Part shown: positions 28,414 through 37,589 of the stretch, piece by piece
How the letters are laid out: each line of letters begins with the position of its first letter
How positions within the stretch are numbered: position 1 is the first letter of the stretch
From: Idiomarina rhizosphaerae
GTDB lineage: Bacteria; Pseudomonadota; Gammaproteobacteria; Enterobacterales; Alteromonadaceae
Length of the DNA: 64,000 nt
NCBI RefSeq assembly: GCF_024159085.1
Contig: NZ_JAMZDE010000008.1
Coordinates: 124,001 to 188,000, forward strand
Direction: 5' to 3'
Made by a program: the position numbers and the translations under genes
The notes under the pieces: generated by a model
The model's database searches: none
What the model saw: only the letters and a program-made list of their open reading frames with translations
Told to the model about the DNA's origin: nothing

Positions 28414-29853
28414 ATGGCACACAACGAACAAGAAACTTTCTACTGGCACGATTATGAGACATGGGGCGCTAACCCTTTAGTGGACCGCCCTGCACAGTTT
28501 GCCGGCTTACGCACAGACACAGCTTTTAATGTAATCGGCCGACCCTTAACGCTTTACGCTCAGCCCACTCCGGACTTTCTGCCTAACCCGGAAGCCACTT
28601 TAATTACTGGCATAACCCCACAGCTCGCAGCAAAGCAAGGTGTCGGTGAGGCTGAGTTCAGCAAAGCCATAGCAAATGAGTTTCAAAAGCCTAATACCAC
28701 CATTATTGGTTACAACAACATTCGTTTTGATGACGAAGTTACCCGTTTGCTGTTCTATCGCAACTTTTATGACCCTTACGAATACAGCTGGCAAAACGGC
28801 AATTCACGCTGGGACTTAATTGATGTGGTGCGAGCCTGTTTTGCGCTGCGCCCGGACGGTATTAACTGGCCGGAGAATTCTGACGGACAACCCAGTCTAA
28901 AACTGGAGCACTTGAGTGTTGCTAATGGCATTGAGCACGGCCAAGCGCACGACGCCATGTCCGACGTTTATGCAACCATTGGTCTGGCAAAACTTATCAG
29001 CGAGAAGCAACCTAAGCTGTGGCAGTGGGCTTACAGTATTCGTCGTAAACAGAAGCTACTGAACTTATTTAACTGGCAGGCACCAGAGCCTCTGGCACAT
29101 GTCAGTGGGTTTTACGGTACGGCTAACCGCTATTTGTCGGCTATATTGCCGTTGGGCTTTCATCCTAAGCAAAATAGCAACGTTATTGCCTGGGACTTGC
29201 GCGTTCCTCCCATGGATTTTGCCGATAAATCGGTAGAAGAATTAACGGAGTTAACCTACACCAGTCGTAGAGAACTGGAAGAGCAAGGCTTACAGAAGAG
29301 TGGCATACAAAATATTCACTTGGGTCGCTGTCCTTTCTTAGCGCCCATTAAAACCATTTCTGCGGAAGCTGCTGATAGTGCCGCATTGGATACAGCCGCC
29401 CTGGAGACAAACGCTAAATGGTTACAGGAAAACAGCGACTTCCGTGACAAGCTCATGCAGGTGTTTGAACAAACCAAAGAGTTTGCTCCCAGAACCGACG
29501 TTGATCACCAGATATACGATGGCTTTTTCTCTCCTCAGGATAAAAAACATATGGAGATAATCCGTTCGTCAGAGCCACAGCAACTGGCCGGTCTGGAGCT
29601 GGATTTTCAGGACAAGCGTATGCCTGCACTGCTGTTTCGCTACCGGGCACGAAACTACCCATCGACTCTTAGCGACAAAGAACTAAATAAGTGGCGTCTG
29701 TTTTGTCAGCAGCGCTTAATTGAGCCGCCAGAAGGCTTATTGTCCGCAGAGGACTTTGCCCTGAAACTAGAAGACTTGGCGAACCAGCATCAGGAAGATG
29801 CGCATAAACTGCGGTTGCTGAAATCACTGTATGACTACGCCGCATCACTTTAA
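28414..29853 (+). CDS. sbcB: Exodeoxyribonuclease I
   Basis: This 479-residue 3'-5' exonuclease degrades single-stranded DNA and acts in mismatch repair and recombination control. The DEDDh residues are visible: FYWHDYETWG near residue 9, NNIRFDDE near residue 95 and HGQAHDAMSDVYATIGLA near residue 170. An SH3-like domain and a C-terminal helical domain (WRLFCQQRL) follow. Length matches E. coli ExoI (475). Confidence 0.95.
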   Translation: MAHNEQETFYWHDYETWGANPLVDRPAQFAGLRTDTAFNVIGRPLTLYAQPTPDFLPNPEATLITGITPQLAAKQGVGEAEFSKAIANEFQKPNTTIIGYNNIRFDDEVTRLLFYRNFYDPYEYSWQNGNSRWDLIDVVRACFALRPDGINWPENSDGQPSLKLEHLSVANGIEHGQAHDAMSDVYATIGLAKLISEKQPKLWQWAYSIRRKQKLLNLFNWQAPEPLAHVSGFYGTANRYLSAILPLGFHPKQNSNVIAWDLRVPPMDFADKSVEELTELTYTSRRELEEQGLQKSGIQNIHLGRCPFLAPIKTISAEAADSAALDTAALETNAKWLQENSDFRDKLMQVFEQTKEFAPRTDVDHQIYDGFFSPQDKKHMEIIRSSEPQQLAGLELDFQDKRMPALLFRYRARNYPSTLSDKELNKWRLFCQQRLIEPPEGLLSAEDFALKLEDLANQHQEDAHKLRLLKSLYDYAASL

Positions 29854-29870
29854 TAACTCACTATAGTTAT

Positions 29871-29905
29871 AAAAGAAAAAGCGCCGACTTAATAAAAGCC
29901 GGCGC
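29871..29905 (-). terminator. Terminator of the YCF48-RND operon
   Basis: GCGCCG (29881-29886) pairs with CGGCGC (29900-29905), extended by CTT/AAG with a bulge. Read on the minus strand the stem is followed by TTTTTCTTTT, a proper tail. It lies about 34 bp past the RND stop. The plus strand tail (CTTAATTC) is weaker, so sbcB may use it only partly. Confidence 0.8.
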
Positions 29906-29938
29906 CTTAATTCACTAACTCAAATTATAAAGTAAGAG

Positions 29939-32269
29939 CTAAGCTTTTTTATTCCCTACTCTGAACAACCTTGCCAGTGCCGGAATTAAGATAAGTGCGC
30001 CCAGCATATTCCACAGGAACATAAAGGTGAGCAATATGCCCATATCCGCCTGGAATTTAATGGGTGAGAATATCCAGGTGGCGACACCTATGGCCAGTGT
30101 CAAGCCAGTAAAGCCGACGGCCTTGCCGGTGTTATCCAGCGAGTACTTGTAGGTTTCCTGCAACGACATGCCCTGCTGCAAGCCCTCTTTCACTTTACTG
30201 TAAATATAAATACCGTAGTCGACACCAATGCCAACCCCTAAAGCAATAACCGGTAAGGTAGCCACTTTAATGCCTATGCCTAACACCGCCATAAGTCCCT
30301 GACTCATCACTGTGGTAAAGGCCAGCGGCAATACAATACAAGCCACCGTACGAACGCTTCGGAAGGTGATAAAGCACAGCACAATAACGACGCCGTAAAC
30401 CCACAAGAGCATCTTGTTCTGAGCTGCCTCTATAACTGAGTTTGTTGCCGCTTCAATACCTGAGTTGCCCGCTGCCATCAACAGTTCTAAACCTTCCTGC
30501 TGATAGTTCTGATTAAACTCGTTAACCGAGCCAACGACATTCTTTAATGTTTCCGCTTTATGATCATCCAGATAAATAATGACCGGCGCCATTGAACAGT
30601 CGTTATTAATCAAACCGTCCGGGATACGGCTTAACGAGGCATTAATAACGTATTTATTACGGTTTAAGCTAAACCACTTAAGGTTACCCTCGTTTATGCC
30701 GAACATACCCATTTTAGAAACGTAGACGACAGACTTGACGTCCTGAACACCGCTGGTATTTTCCATATGCCAGCTAAAACGTTCCATAATCTCAAGGTTA
30801 TCGTAGGCAATACATTGTTCAGGCGCAGAAGCCGCCATAACCACAAAAATATCGGTACTGGAGCTGTAGTTTTCAACAATAAAAGCATTGTCCTGATTGT
30901 AGCGACTATCCGGGCGAAGCTCCGGCGCGCCTTTATCAAGGTCACCAATTGCCATGTTTTGACTGTTGACCAAACCCCAGGCAAGCATAATGAGAGCAAC
31001 AACCAGTGCCGAATACGCCCATTTAGGCTGAGTAAACTTAGCGAAGAAATCAAATAAAGGATGACGTTCGCCTTCTATTTTCTTCTGGTAAGCAACACCG
31101 TTATCTGACGTTCCAAGGTAAGACATTAAAATAGGCAATAGAGCCAAGTTAGTCAGAACCACTACGGCGACACCGATACTGGCTGCTATTGCCAATTCTT
31201 TGATGACCTCAATATCGATAACCATCAAGGTCGTAAAACCAATGGCGTCACTAGCCAGAGCCGTTAACCCTGCAATATAGAGCCCGCGGAATGCTGTACG
31301 CGCGGCGGCGACTTTATCGAGCCCTGCCACCCGGTTAATGCCAATGGCATTAATAATTTGAACGCCGTGTGAAACCCCAATAGCAAACACCAGGAATGGC
31401 ACCAGCATTGAATAAGGATTAATGCCACTGCCTATCAGTTCGATAATGCCAAGCTGCCAGATAACCGCAATAATTGAGCAGCTAAGGACCATAAAGGTAC
31501 TGCGCCAACAGCGACTGTAGAAATAAAGCATGACCAGAGTAATCGCGATGGCTAATAAGAAAAATAAGCCAACCTGCTCAGCACCTTCGATAAGATCGCC
31601 TATCAGTTTCGCAAAACCAGTAATGTGAATTTCAATATCTTCACTTTGGTATTTATCGCGAACCAGGGTTTCCAGCTTTTCAGAGAACTCTTGATAATCC
31701 AGTTTCTCGCCAGTTTCAGGGTTAACTTCATCCAGCGGAATATAAACGATGGTTGATTCAAAGTTATTGGCAACCAGGTTACCTACTTCCCCCGAACGCA
31801 GAACATTGGTTCTTAATTGATCTAATGATTCTTCACTGCCGTCATAACCGTCGGGAATAACCGGGCCACCGACGAAACCTTCTTCGGTTACTTCCATCCA
31901 GCGAACATTGGGTGTCCATAAACTGCGAAGCCCGGAGCGGTTGACGCCCGGAATGAAGAAAATTTCATCTGTAATTTTTTGCAGTTCTCGTTGAAAATCG
32001 GCTTCAAAAATATCGCCGTCTTTATTTTCAACTGCCACCCTAACAACGTTCCCCAGGCTGGCTAAGTCGTCCTGATAATCAAAATAGTTTTGAATAAATG
32101 GATGGTTAGTCGGAATCATTTTGCTCAGGCTGGCGTCAGGGCGAACCTGCGAGGCGTGATAGCCCAGGAATAAAGTCAGTAACAAAAAGACGATTAGCCA
32201 GGGAGCACGCACCGTGAATAATAACTTCTCCAGCACTCCTGCTGGTTTATTCGCACTCGGATTATCCAT
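29939..32269 (-). CDS. RND/MMPL-family transporter
   Basis: This 776-residue inner-membrane protein has the RND half-transporter layout repeated twice: a first helix (VRAPWLIVFLLLTLFLGYH), a large periplasmic loop (about 40-225), five or six helices including GLFFLLAIAITLVMLYFYS, VPFLVFAIGVSHGVQIINAI and ASDAIGFTTLM, a second periplasmic loop, and a second bundle with VIALGVGIGVDYGIYIYSKV and TGKAVGFTGLTLAIGVATWI. This is the MMPL/HpnN-like type that moves lipids or hydrophobic compounds. It overlaps the stop of the YCF48 gene by 1 bp (TAATG). RND plus YCF48 plus DUF1329 is a recurring envelope module; substrate unknown. Confidence 0.88.
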   Translation of the reverse strand: MDNPSANKPAGVLEKLLFTVRAPWLIVFLLLTLFLGYHASQVRPDASLSKMIPTNHPFIQNYFDYQDDLASLGNVVRVAVENKDGDIFEADFQRELQKITDEIFFIPGVNRSGLRSLWTPNVRWMEVTEEGFVGGPVIPDGYDGSEESLDQLRTNVLRSGEVGNLVANNFESTIVYIPLDEVNPETGEKLDYQEFSEKLETLVRDKYQSEDIEIHITGFAKLIGDLIEGAEQVGLFFLLAIAITLVMLYFYSRCWRSTFMVLSCSIIAVIWQLGIIELIGSGINPYSMLVPFLVFAIGVSHGVQIINAIGINRVAGLDKVAAARTAFRGLYIAGLTALASDAIGFTTLMVIDIEVIKELAIAASIGVAVVVLTNLALLPILMSYLGTSDNGVAYQKKIEGERHPLFDFFAKFTQPKWAYSALVVALIMLAWGLVNSQNMAIGDLDKGAPELRPDSRYNQDNAFIVENYSSSTDIFVVMAASAPEQCIAYDNLEIMERFSWHMENTSGVQDVKSVVYVSKMGMFGINEGNLKWFSLNRNKYVINASLSRIPDGLINNDCSMAPVIIYLDDHKAETLKNVVGSVNEFNQNYQQEGLELLMAAGNSGIEAATNSVIEAAQNKMLLWVYGVVIVLCFITFRSVRTVACIVLPLAFTTVMSQGLMAVLGIGIKVATLPVIALGVGIGVDYGIYIYSKVKEGLQQGMSLQETYKYSLDNTGKAVGFTGLTLAIGVATWIFSPIKFQADMGILLTFMFLWNMLGALILIPALARLFRVGNKKA

Positions 32270-33441
32270 TACTGCGCTCCTTGTTGCGTTGCTAATGCAT
32301 CTTCTTCAGTGATTTTGGCCGGCCAGTGCAGCAAACCACTACGGCCGGTCATAATCCATTCACCGTCGGCTAGTTCAATAATATCGGTCATAACCGAGCC
32401 GCTCGGGTGAGTTCTCTTTTTAACTTTAAGGTTCTCGTCAACTTCAAGAATGGTTCCTGAATGCCCAACAATTAGCTGAGTACCATTTTCAGTATTTATT
32501 CCCGCAGAAAGATTTACTCTGGTGCCTGTATCAACGGTTGTAAAGCTTTGTCCTTTATCGTCTGAGACAAAAGCATTGCCACGCAAACCGTAAATCCATA
32601 CACGGCCACGGGCATCAATGTGTCCGCCAAAAAGCGAGCCGCGATAAGGCGAGTCAAGGGTCTCCCAGCTCTCACCACCGTCGTGACTCGCAAAGGCTAA
32701 CCCAGCTTCGCCGACAATATATAAATCATCACCCTGACCAAAAATGGTATTTAAATGATAACCCCCCGGGTTCTCCAAACGACCCGAAATAACCTGCCAG
32801 CTTTCGCCGCCATTTTCGGTTTTCAGGAAAGTACCATAAGCGCCAATCGCAAATACCGTTTGATTGTCTTTAGCATAAAGGTCTAAAAAGGGCTTGCTGG
32901 GGCCTTCCTCCTGGGCGACTTCTATATTACTGATCTGAAATTGAAGTTCTTCAAGCTGCCATTCAAGCTCACCTATCACGTCTTCATCGTCAGTTGATTC
33001 AAGTTGTTCTTTCAGTTTTTCAATACGCTGTTCAAAATAACGTTTTTCTAACGTCATTAGTTCAAAGCCATCTAACTGCCGCTTCCAGGTTTTACCACCG
33101 TCTTCGGTTTTAATAATGACACCATGATGACCGGTCGCCCACCCGTTCGATTCGTCGGCAAAAGCGACACTCGTCAAAAGCACACTGGTATCTACCTTAG
33201 CCTGTTCCCAGGTATCATTCTCTTTCCAGATAATATTTCCATGCGCGCCGACGGCTATAAGCCGCGCCCCAACAATCGTCACTTCAATAAGTACTTCGCT
33301 TTTAATCCTGTCGGATGACAATGCTGGTGCACTGATCACGTCATAATCAGTAATTGTTGTTGTGTCGCTATCCTGTGCGAGCACTGTGGTGCTAAAAATA
33401 GCTCCCAACAACACCCCTAATGGGGTTAAAGACAAGCGCAT
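32269..33441 (-). CDS. Exported YCF48/BNR-repeat beta-propeller protein
   Basis: This 390-residue protein has a signal peptide (MRLSLTPLGVLLGAIFSTTV, ending LAQ) and repeated propeller blades of the form WATGxxGVIIKTEDGGKTW: near residues 100, 190, 240 and 285, each with the Asp-x-Gly-x-x-Trp/Phe turn. Relatives are called photosystem II stability factor-like (YCF48) although the host is not photosynthetic. A heptad-rich, Glu/Lys-rich insert at about 129-177 looks like a coiled-coil hairpin between blades. GGAGG lies 4 bases before the start. It is translated with the RND transporter and probably acts as its periplasmic partner. Confidence 0.85.
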   Translation of the reverse strand: MRLSLTPLGVLLGAIFSTTVLAQDSDTTTITDYDVISAPALSSDRIKSEVLIEVTIVGARLIAVGAHGNIIWKENDTWEQAKVDTSVLLTSVAFADESNGWATGHHGVIIKTEDGGKTWKRQLDGFELMTLEKRYFEQRIEKLKEQLESTDDEDVIGELEWQLEELQFQISNIEVAQEEGPSKPFLDLYAKDNQTVFAIGAYGTFLKTENGGESWQVISGRLENPGGYHLNTIFGQGDDLYIVGEAGLAFASHDGGESWETLDSPYRGSLFGGHIDARGRVWIYGLRGNAFVSDDKGQSFTTVDTGTRVNLSAGINTENGTQLIVGHSGTILEVDENLKVKKRTHPSGSVMTDIIELADGEWIMTGRSGLLHWPAKITEEDALATQQGAQ

Positions 33442-33603
33442 GGAACCTCCCGGGTACTAAAAATGTCATAGGATTGTATAAGCTCAAGATAATTTGAAAA
33501 CCTTTTTTCGTTAAATTCGTGCTTTTTTTCGTTAAAGTATTGCTTGAGAGGTCAGTCCTCTGGCAAAGTGATGTTGGAAAGTAGAACAACAAGGAAAATT
33601 ATA

Positions 33604-34953
33604 ATGAATAAACTGATGCTAAAAGCTGGCGTTTTTGCCATGTCGGTGATTTCCGCGAGCGTTGCGGCTAAGGTATCACCGGAAGAAGCCGCAAGGCTTG
33701 GTCAGGATCTAACCCCAATTGGTGCTGAAAAAGCAGCAAATGCTGATGGCTCTATCCCGGCCTGGAACGGTGGTTACTCTGATCATTCGGTGGAAGTTGT
33801 TCGCGGTAATAACCCATTTGCCGATGATAAGCCGTTATTTACTATTACTCATGACAACTTAGATGAGCACAAAGAACACCTGAGCGAAGGCCAAATCGCC
33901 ATGTTCGATAAGTACTCAGACTATAAGATGATCGTCTATCCAACCCGCCGTTCGGCAACATACCCAGACGAGCTTTGGCCTAAAATTAAATCAAACGCTG
34001 AAAGTGCAGAAATGGTCGCTGGGGGTAATGGTGTCGAAAACTTTGATACCACCATTCCGTTCCCTATCCCGGAAAATGGGTTAGAGGCCGTATGGAATCA
34101 CATTACCCGTTACCGTGGCGGCGCTGTAACTCGTAACGTTGCCCAGTTCCCGGTTCTATCTAACGGTGACTACGTAACTGTTGAACTAAAAGAAACTTTG
34201 GTATTCCCCGAGTATCTTGAAACAGGCCGCCAGGAAGCCGACGACAACGTTCTGTTCTATTTTATGCAAGAAGTTGAAGCCCCTTCTCGCTTAACTGGCA
34301 CCGTTCTATTGGTTCATGAAACCATTAACCAGGTCAAAGAAGGCCGTCGCGCATGGATTTATAATGCAGGTCAGCGTCGTGTTCGCCGTGCACCTAATGT
34401 TGCTTATGACGGACCAGGCACAGCAGCAGACGGCTTACGTACTTCTGATAACCTGGATATGTACAACGGAGCACCGGATAAGTACAACTGGGAACTAAAA
34501 GGTAAGAAAGAAGTTTATATTCCTTACAACAACTTCAAAATCATGGATCCTGAACTTAACTATGACGACATTATAAAAGCTGGTCATATGAATCAGGACT
34601 TGATCCGCTATGAAAAACACCGTGTGTGGGTTGTTGAAGGCACGTTGAAAGATGGTGAACGCCATATCTATTCTAAGCGTACAATGTACCTTGATGAAGA
34701 TACATGGACGGCGTCACTCGTTGATCACTACGACGGACGCGGCGAGCTATGGCGTGTTGGTGAAGCTCTGAATACTCAGTTCTACAACCAGGACGTTCCA
34801 TGGATGGCAGCCGAGGCATTATATGACCTGAATTCCGGTCGTTACATATCTCTTGGGTTAGGGAATGAAGAAGACCCTTACATGGAATGGGATATTTCAC
34901 CAAGCCGTGAAGACTTCAGTACTAACGCATTACGTCGTAAAGGCTTCAGATAA
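33604..34953 (+). CDS. DUF1329 family exported protein
   Basis: This is a 449-residue precursor with a signal peptide (MNKLMLKAGVFAMSVISASV, ending AA). The mature part begins KVSPEEAARLGQDLTPIGAE and carries DGSIPAWNGGY, both hallmarks of DUF1329. The rest has regularly spaced strands such as GRRAWIYNAGQRRVRRAPN and RTMYLDEDTWTASLVDHYDGRG, like LolA/LolB-type half barrels. I chose the ATG at 33604, with AAGGAA upstream; a start at 33544 would add 20 residues before the signal peptide. It diverges from the YCF48-RND operon across 162 bp. DUF1302 is the usual outer-membrane partner but is not present here. Function of the family is not established in detail. Confidence 0.88.
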   Translation: MNKLMLKAGVFAMSVISASVAAKVSPEEAARLGQDLTPIGAEKAANADGSIPAWNGGYSDHSVEVVRGNNPFADDKPLFTITHDNLDEHKEHLSEGQIAMFDKYSDYKMIVYPTRRSATYPDELWPKIKSNAESAEMVAGGNGVENFDTTIPFPIPENGLEAVWNHITRYRGGAVTRNVAQFPVLSNGDYVTVELKETLVFPEYLETGRQEADDNVLFYFMQEVEAPSRLTGTVLLVHETINQVKEGRRAWIYNAGQRRVRRAPNVAYDGPGTAADGLRTSDNLDMYNGAPDKYNWELKGKKEVYIPYNNFKIMDPELNYDDIIKAGHMNQDLIRYEKHRVWVVEGTLKDGERHIYSKRTMYLDEDTWTASLVDHYDGRGELWRVGEALNTQFYNQDVPWMAAEALYDLNSGRYISLGLGNEEDPYMEWDISPSREDFSTNALRRKGFR

Positions 34954-34978
34954 GCTAATACCGTACCGCTTAAACGGA

Positions 34979-35009
34979 AAAAGGAGACTCATTCGAGTCT
35001 CCTTTTTTT
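34979..35009. terminator. Bidirectional terminator between the DUF1329 gene and the hydroxyacid dehydrogenase gene
   Basis: AAGGAGACTC (34981-34990) pairs perfectly with GAGTCTCCTT (34995-35004) around ATTC, with a T-run to 35009 on the plus strand and T-rich sequence on the minus strand. It serves both convergent genes. Confidence 0.92.
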
Positions 35010-35012
35010 AAA

Positions 35013-35882
35013 TTACTTTTCCAAACGAGCCAGAAGACTTGATGTGTCCCAGCGGTTGCCGCCCATCTTCTGAACGTCGGCATAGAATTGGTCCACTAAT
35101 GCTGTCGCCGGTAGTGACAAGCCCTGGCGATCGGCCTCAGCCAAGGCTATTTTTAGGTCTTTGCGCATCCAGTCTACAGCGAAGCCATGCTCGTAGTGGT
35201 TATCCCACATGGTCTTATAGCGGTTTTCCATCTGCCAGGAGCCTGCAGCACCCTGACTAATCGCCGCAATAAGCTTATCGGGATCTAAGCCGACTTTACG
35301 CGCTAATTGAAGTCCTTCTGATAACCCTTGCAAAACACCGGCGATACAAATCTGGTTCACCATTTTCGCTAATTGACCGCTGCCGACAGGCCCCATTAAC
35401 TGTCGTGTTTTGGCATAACACTGGAAAAGCTCATCTGCGGCCTCAAAAGTTTGTTGTTCGCCACCCACCATAGCGGTTAAAACACCGTTTTCCGCTCCGG
35501 CCTGTCCGCCTGAAACCGGTGCATCTAAAAAGGTGCCCTGCTTTTCCTTTACAGCTTGTTCCAGCTCTCGTGCCAATTCAGCAGAAGCCGTAGTATGGTC
35601 AATAACAACGGCGCCAGGCTTTAAATTAGCAAGAATACCGGCTTCACCGTAAAATACGCTGCGTACATCGTCATCGTTGCCAACACAAACCATAACAAAA
35701 TCAGCTTCTTTAACCGCTTCAGCCGGGGTTGGTTGGTAGCGTCCGGAGTACTCCTTTGCCCATTTTTCAGCTTTAGCCTGAGTGCGGTTATAAACTGTTA
35801 CCTTGTGATCCGCTTTTTGTAAATGACCGGCCATTGGGTAACCCATAACGCCTAATCCAATAAATGCACATTGCTTTGACAT
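35013..35882 (-). CDS. Beta-hydroxyacid dehydrogenase (GarR/MmsB family)
   Basis: This 289-residue NAD(P)-dependent enzyme of the 3-hydroxyisobutyrate dehydrogenase family has the Rossmann motif FIGLGVMGYPMAGHL, the substrate motif DAPVSGGQAGAENG near residue 120 and the catalytic lysine in GQLAKMVNQICIAG near residue 170. The arginine in YNRTQAKAEKW after strand 2 suggests NADP preference. Substrate could be tartronate semialdehyde, 3-hydroxyisobutyrate or succinic semialdehyde; no catabolic neighbours help. I chose the ATG at 35882, as AGGAGG lies 7 bases upstream; the two upstream ATGs overlap cmoM. It is the last gene after NIF3 and cmoM. Confidence 0.85.
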   Translation of the reverse strand: MSKQCAFIGLGVMGYPMAGHLQKADHKVTVYNRTQAKAEKWAKEYSGRYQPTPAEAVKEADFVMVCVGNDDDVRSVFYGEAGILANLKPGAVVIDHTTASAELARELEQAVKEKQGTFLDAPVSGGQAGAENGVLTAMVGGEQQTFEAADELFQCYAKTRQLMGPVGSGQLAKMVNQICIAGVLQGLSEGLQLARKVGLDPDKLIAAISQGAAGSWQMENRYKTMWDNHYEHGFAVDWMRKDLKIALAEADRQGLSLPATALVDQFYADVQKMGGNRWDTSSLLARLEK

Positions 35883-35884
35883 CG

Positions 35885-36673
35885 TCATTCCTCCTGACAA
35901 TTCGGTTTTTCTATAAGCCAGTGTTGATAACGCCCCAGCTCACGATAAGGGGACATTTGGTTGTATTTCATCTCCAGTGCCAGTAATTCATCGAACCGTT
36001 GCTGATGAGTCAGGTCGCGCAAGTAGTCATGGAAACAACGAACACCGGTCTTTTGATGAACTTTTAGCCCTTCTTGCTCTAGCCAGTCATCAACCTGTTC
36101 CGGTACCGCCGGGTTTTGAGGACTAAGACGAACCGTTTTCTTCACCTTCAGCCCGCGTTCAATATAATCAAAGTTGCCGTAAATGGCATTCGCAAAAAGC
36201 TTGGCGTGGTAGTTGTAGAACATAAGCGACAGTTTGCCGCCGGGTTTTAATAGCGAAGCCAGTTGATGAATGGCGAGCTCGGTATCCGGCAGCCATTCCA
36301 GCACGGCGTGGCAGAGAATAATATCGTACTGATTTAGCGGCTGCTGATTAGCAAGCTCCGTTAAGCTTGCCGAAACGTACCTGCATTTATGCCCCAGGCC
36401 TTCCGCTTTATGGCGGCGCTCAGCTTCTTCAACCATTTCGGTTGAAAGGTCAGAATGCACCACCGCAAAGCCTTTTTCCTGAAACCACTGGTTTACCTGA
36501 CCAAGCCCGGCTCCTACATCCAACACTAAACATGGCTCAGTCGCTAACAGAGGCGCTAAATCACGCTTGAGCACCTCAACCCTGAGTTGCCCCTTCGTGG
36601 TGTCATAAATGGATTTAGAGAACTTTTGGCTGATGCCGCTGAAGTCGCCGCGTTCTTGTTTCTTTTTATTCAT
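35885..36673 (-). CDS. cmoM: tRNA 5-carboxymethoxyuridine methyltransferase CmoM
   Basis: This 262-residue SAM enzyme was formerly called SmtA. It has FSKSIYDTTKGQLRVEVL, the family signature, SAM motif CLVLDVGAGLGQVNQW, ILCHAVLEWLPD, LSLMFYNYHAKLFANAIYGN and GVRCFHDYLRD, all aligned with E. coli CmoM. It methylates cmo5U at the wobble position of some tRNAs to mcmo5U. It starts 15 bp after the NIF3-family gene. Confidence 0.93.
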   Translation of the reverse strand: MNKKKQERGDFSGISQKFSKSIYDTTKGQLRVEVLKRDLAPLLATEPCLVLDVGAGLGQVNQWFQEKGFAVVHSDLSTEMVEEAERRHKAEGLGHKCRYVSASLTELANQQPLNQYDIILCHAVLEWLPDTELAIHQLASLLKPGGKLSLMFYNYHAKLFANAIYGNFDYIERGLKVKKTVRLSPQNPAVPEQVDDWLEQEGLKVHQKTGVRCFHDYLRDLTHQQRFDELLALEMKYNQMSPYRELGRYQHWLIEKPNCQEE

Positions 36674-36688
36674 TCCAGGCCTCTTCCG

Positions 36689-37450
36689 TCAGGCCGGACT
36701 GTCAATATCTATAAACTCAACATCAAGCGCGAATTGAGTCGCTAAATGCTCACCCAGTGCTTTTGCGCCGTAACGCTCTGTGGCGTGATGCCCAGCCGCA
36801 AAAAATGCGATACCCTGCTCGCGGGCGCTGTGTATAGTCGGCTCTGAGACTTCACCGGTAATAAAGGCGTCGACACCAAGCTGAGCCGCGCGGTCAATAA
36901 AACCTTGCCCGCCACCGGTGCACCAGGCAACTTTCTTAATTTGGTTTAAGCTATTCACGCGACAAACCAGCTGACGCCCTAGCCGCTGCTCTAATTCACT
37001 GGCAAATTCATAGCAGGAAACGGCCTGAGGTAAACAACCGGTTACCAGCGGGCATGCCGGATCAGAAGGATCCACCGGCCCATCGAATTGCCAATCCATC
37101 AGTTTGGCCAACTGCGCATTGTTTCCCAGTTCAGGATGAACATCGAGTGGTAAATGATAAGCAAATAAATTGATATCATGCTTCAACAACTGCTGTAAGC
37201 GCCGCTTTTTCATTCCGACAACTTCCGACGGCTCGCCCTTCCAGAAATAGCCATGATGAACCAGAATTGCATCGGCGTTCTCGTCGACTGCTCTGTCAAC
37301 CAACGCCTGGCAAGCGGTTACCCCGCTGACTACTTTGCGGATCTCGGATTTCCCCTCTACTTGCAGTCCATTGGGACAATAATCTTTAATCTGCTCACTG
37401 TTTAATAGCTTATTAAGATAATTCTGTAATTCATTTCTGTTTATCGGCAT
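36689..37450 (-). CDS. NIF3/YbgI family metal-binding protein
   Basis: This 253-residue protein has the dinuclear metal site motifs of YbgI: ILVHHGYFWKGE near residue 65, FAYHLPLDVHPELGNN near residue 100 and FAAGHHATERYGAKAL near residue 215. E. coli YbgI forms a toroidal hexamer; the family (GTP cyclohydrolase 1 type 2-like) still lacks a firm function. The ATG at 37450 (MPINRNELQNYL) aligns with the family; the open frame runs 52 residues further up, overlapping the divergent gene at 37590, which makes that start unlikely. Confidence 0.9.
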   Translation of the reverse strand: MPINRNELQNYLNKLLNSEQIKDYCPNGLQVEGKSEIRKVVSGVTACQALVDRAVDENADAILVHHGYFWKGEPSEVVGMKKRRLQQLLKHDINLFAYHLPLDVHPELGNNAQLAKLMDWQFDGPVDPSDPACPLVTGCLPQAVSCYEFASELEQRLGRQLVCRVNSLNQIKKVAWCTGGGQGFIDRAAQLGVDAFITGEVSEPTIHSAREQGIAFFAAGHHATERYGAKALGEHLATQFALDVEFIDIDSPA

Positions 37451-37589
37451 ATCTAAAAACCAAATTGCTTTGCTGAATGGCCTCAGTTTACCCGAAATTA
37501 GACAATAATCCGAAAAAACGGTATAAACGAATAGCGAAGCATTTTTATACAATACTTTTAAACCAAACCTTGAATAAAGGAACACTTGA

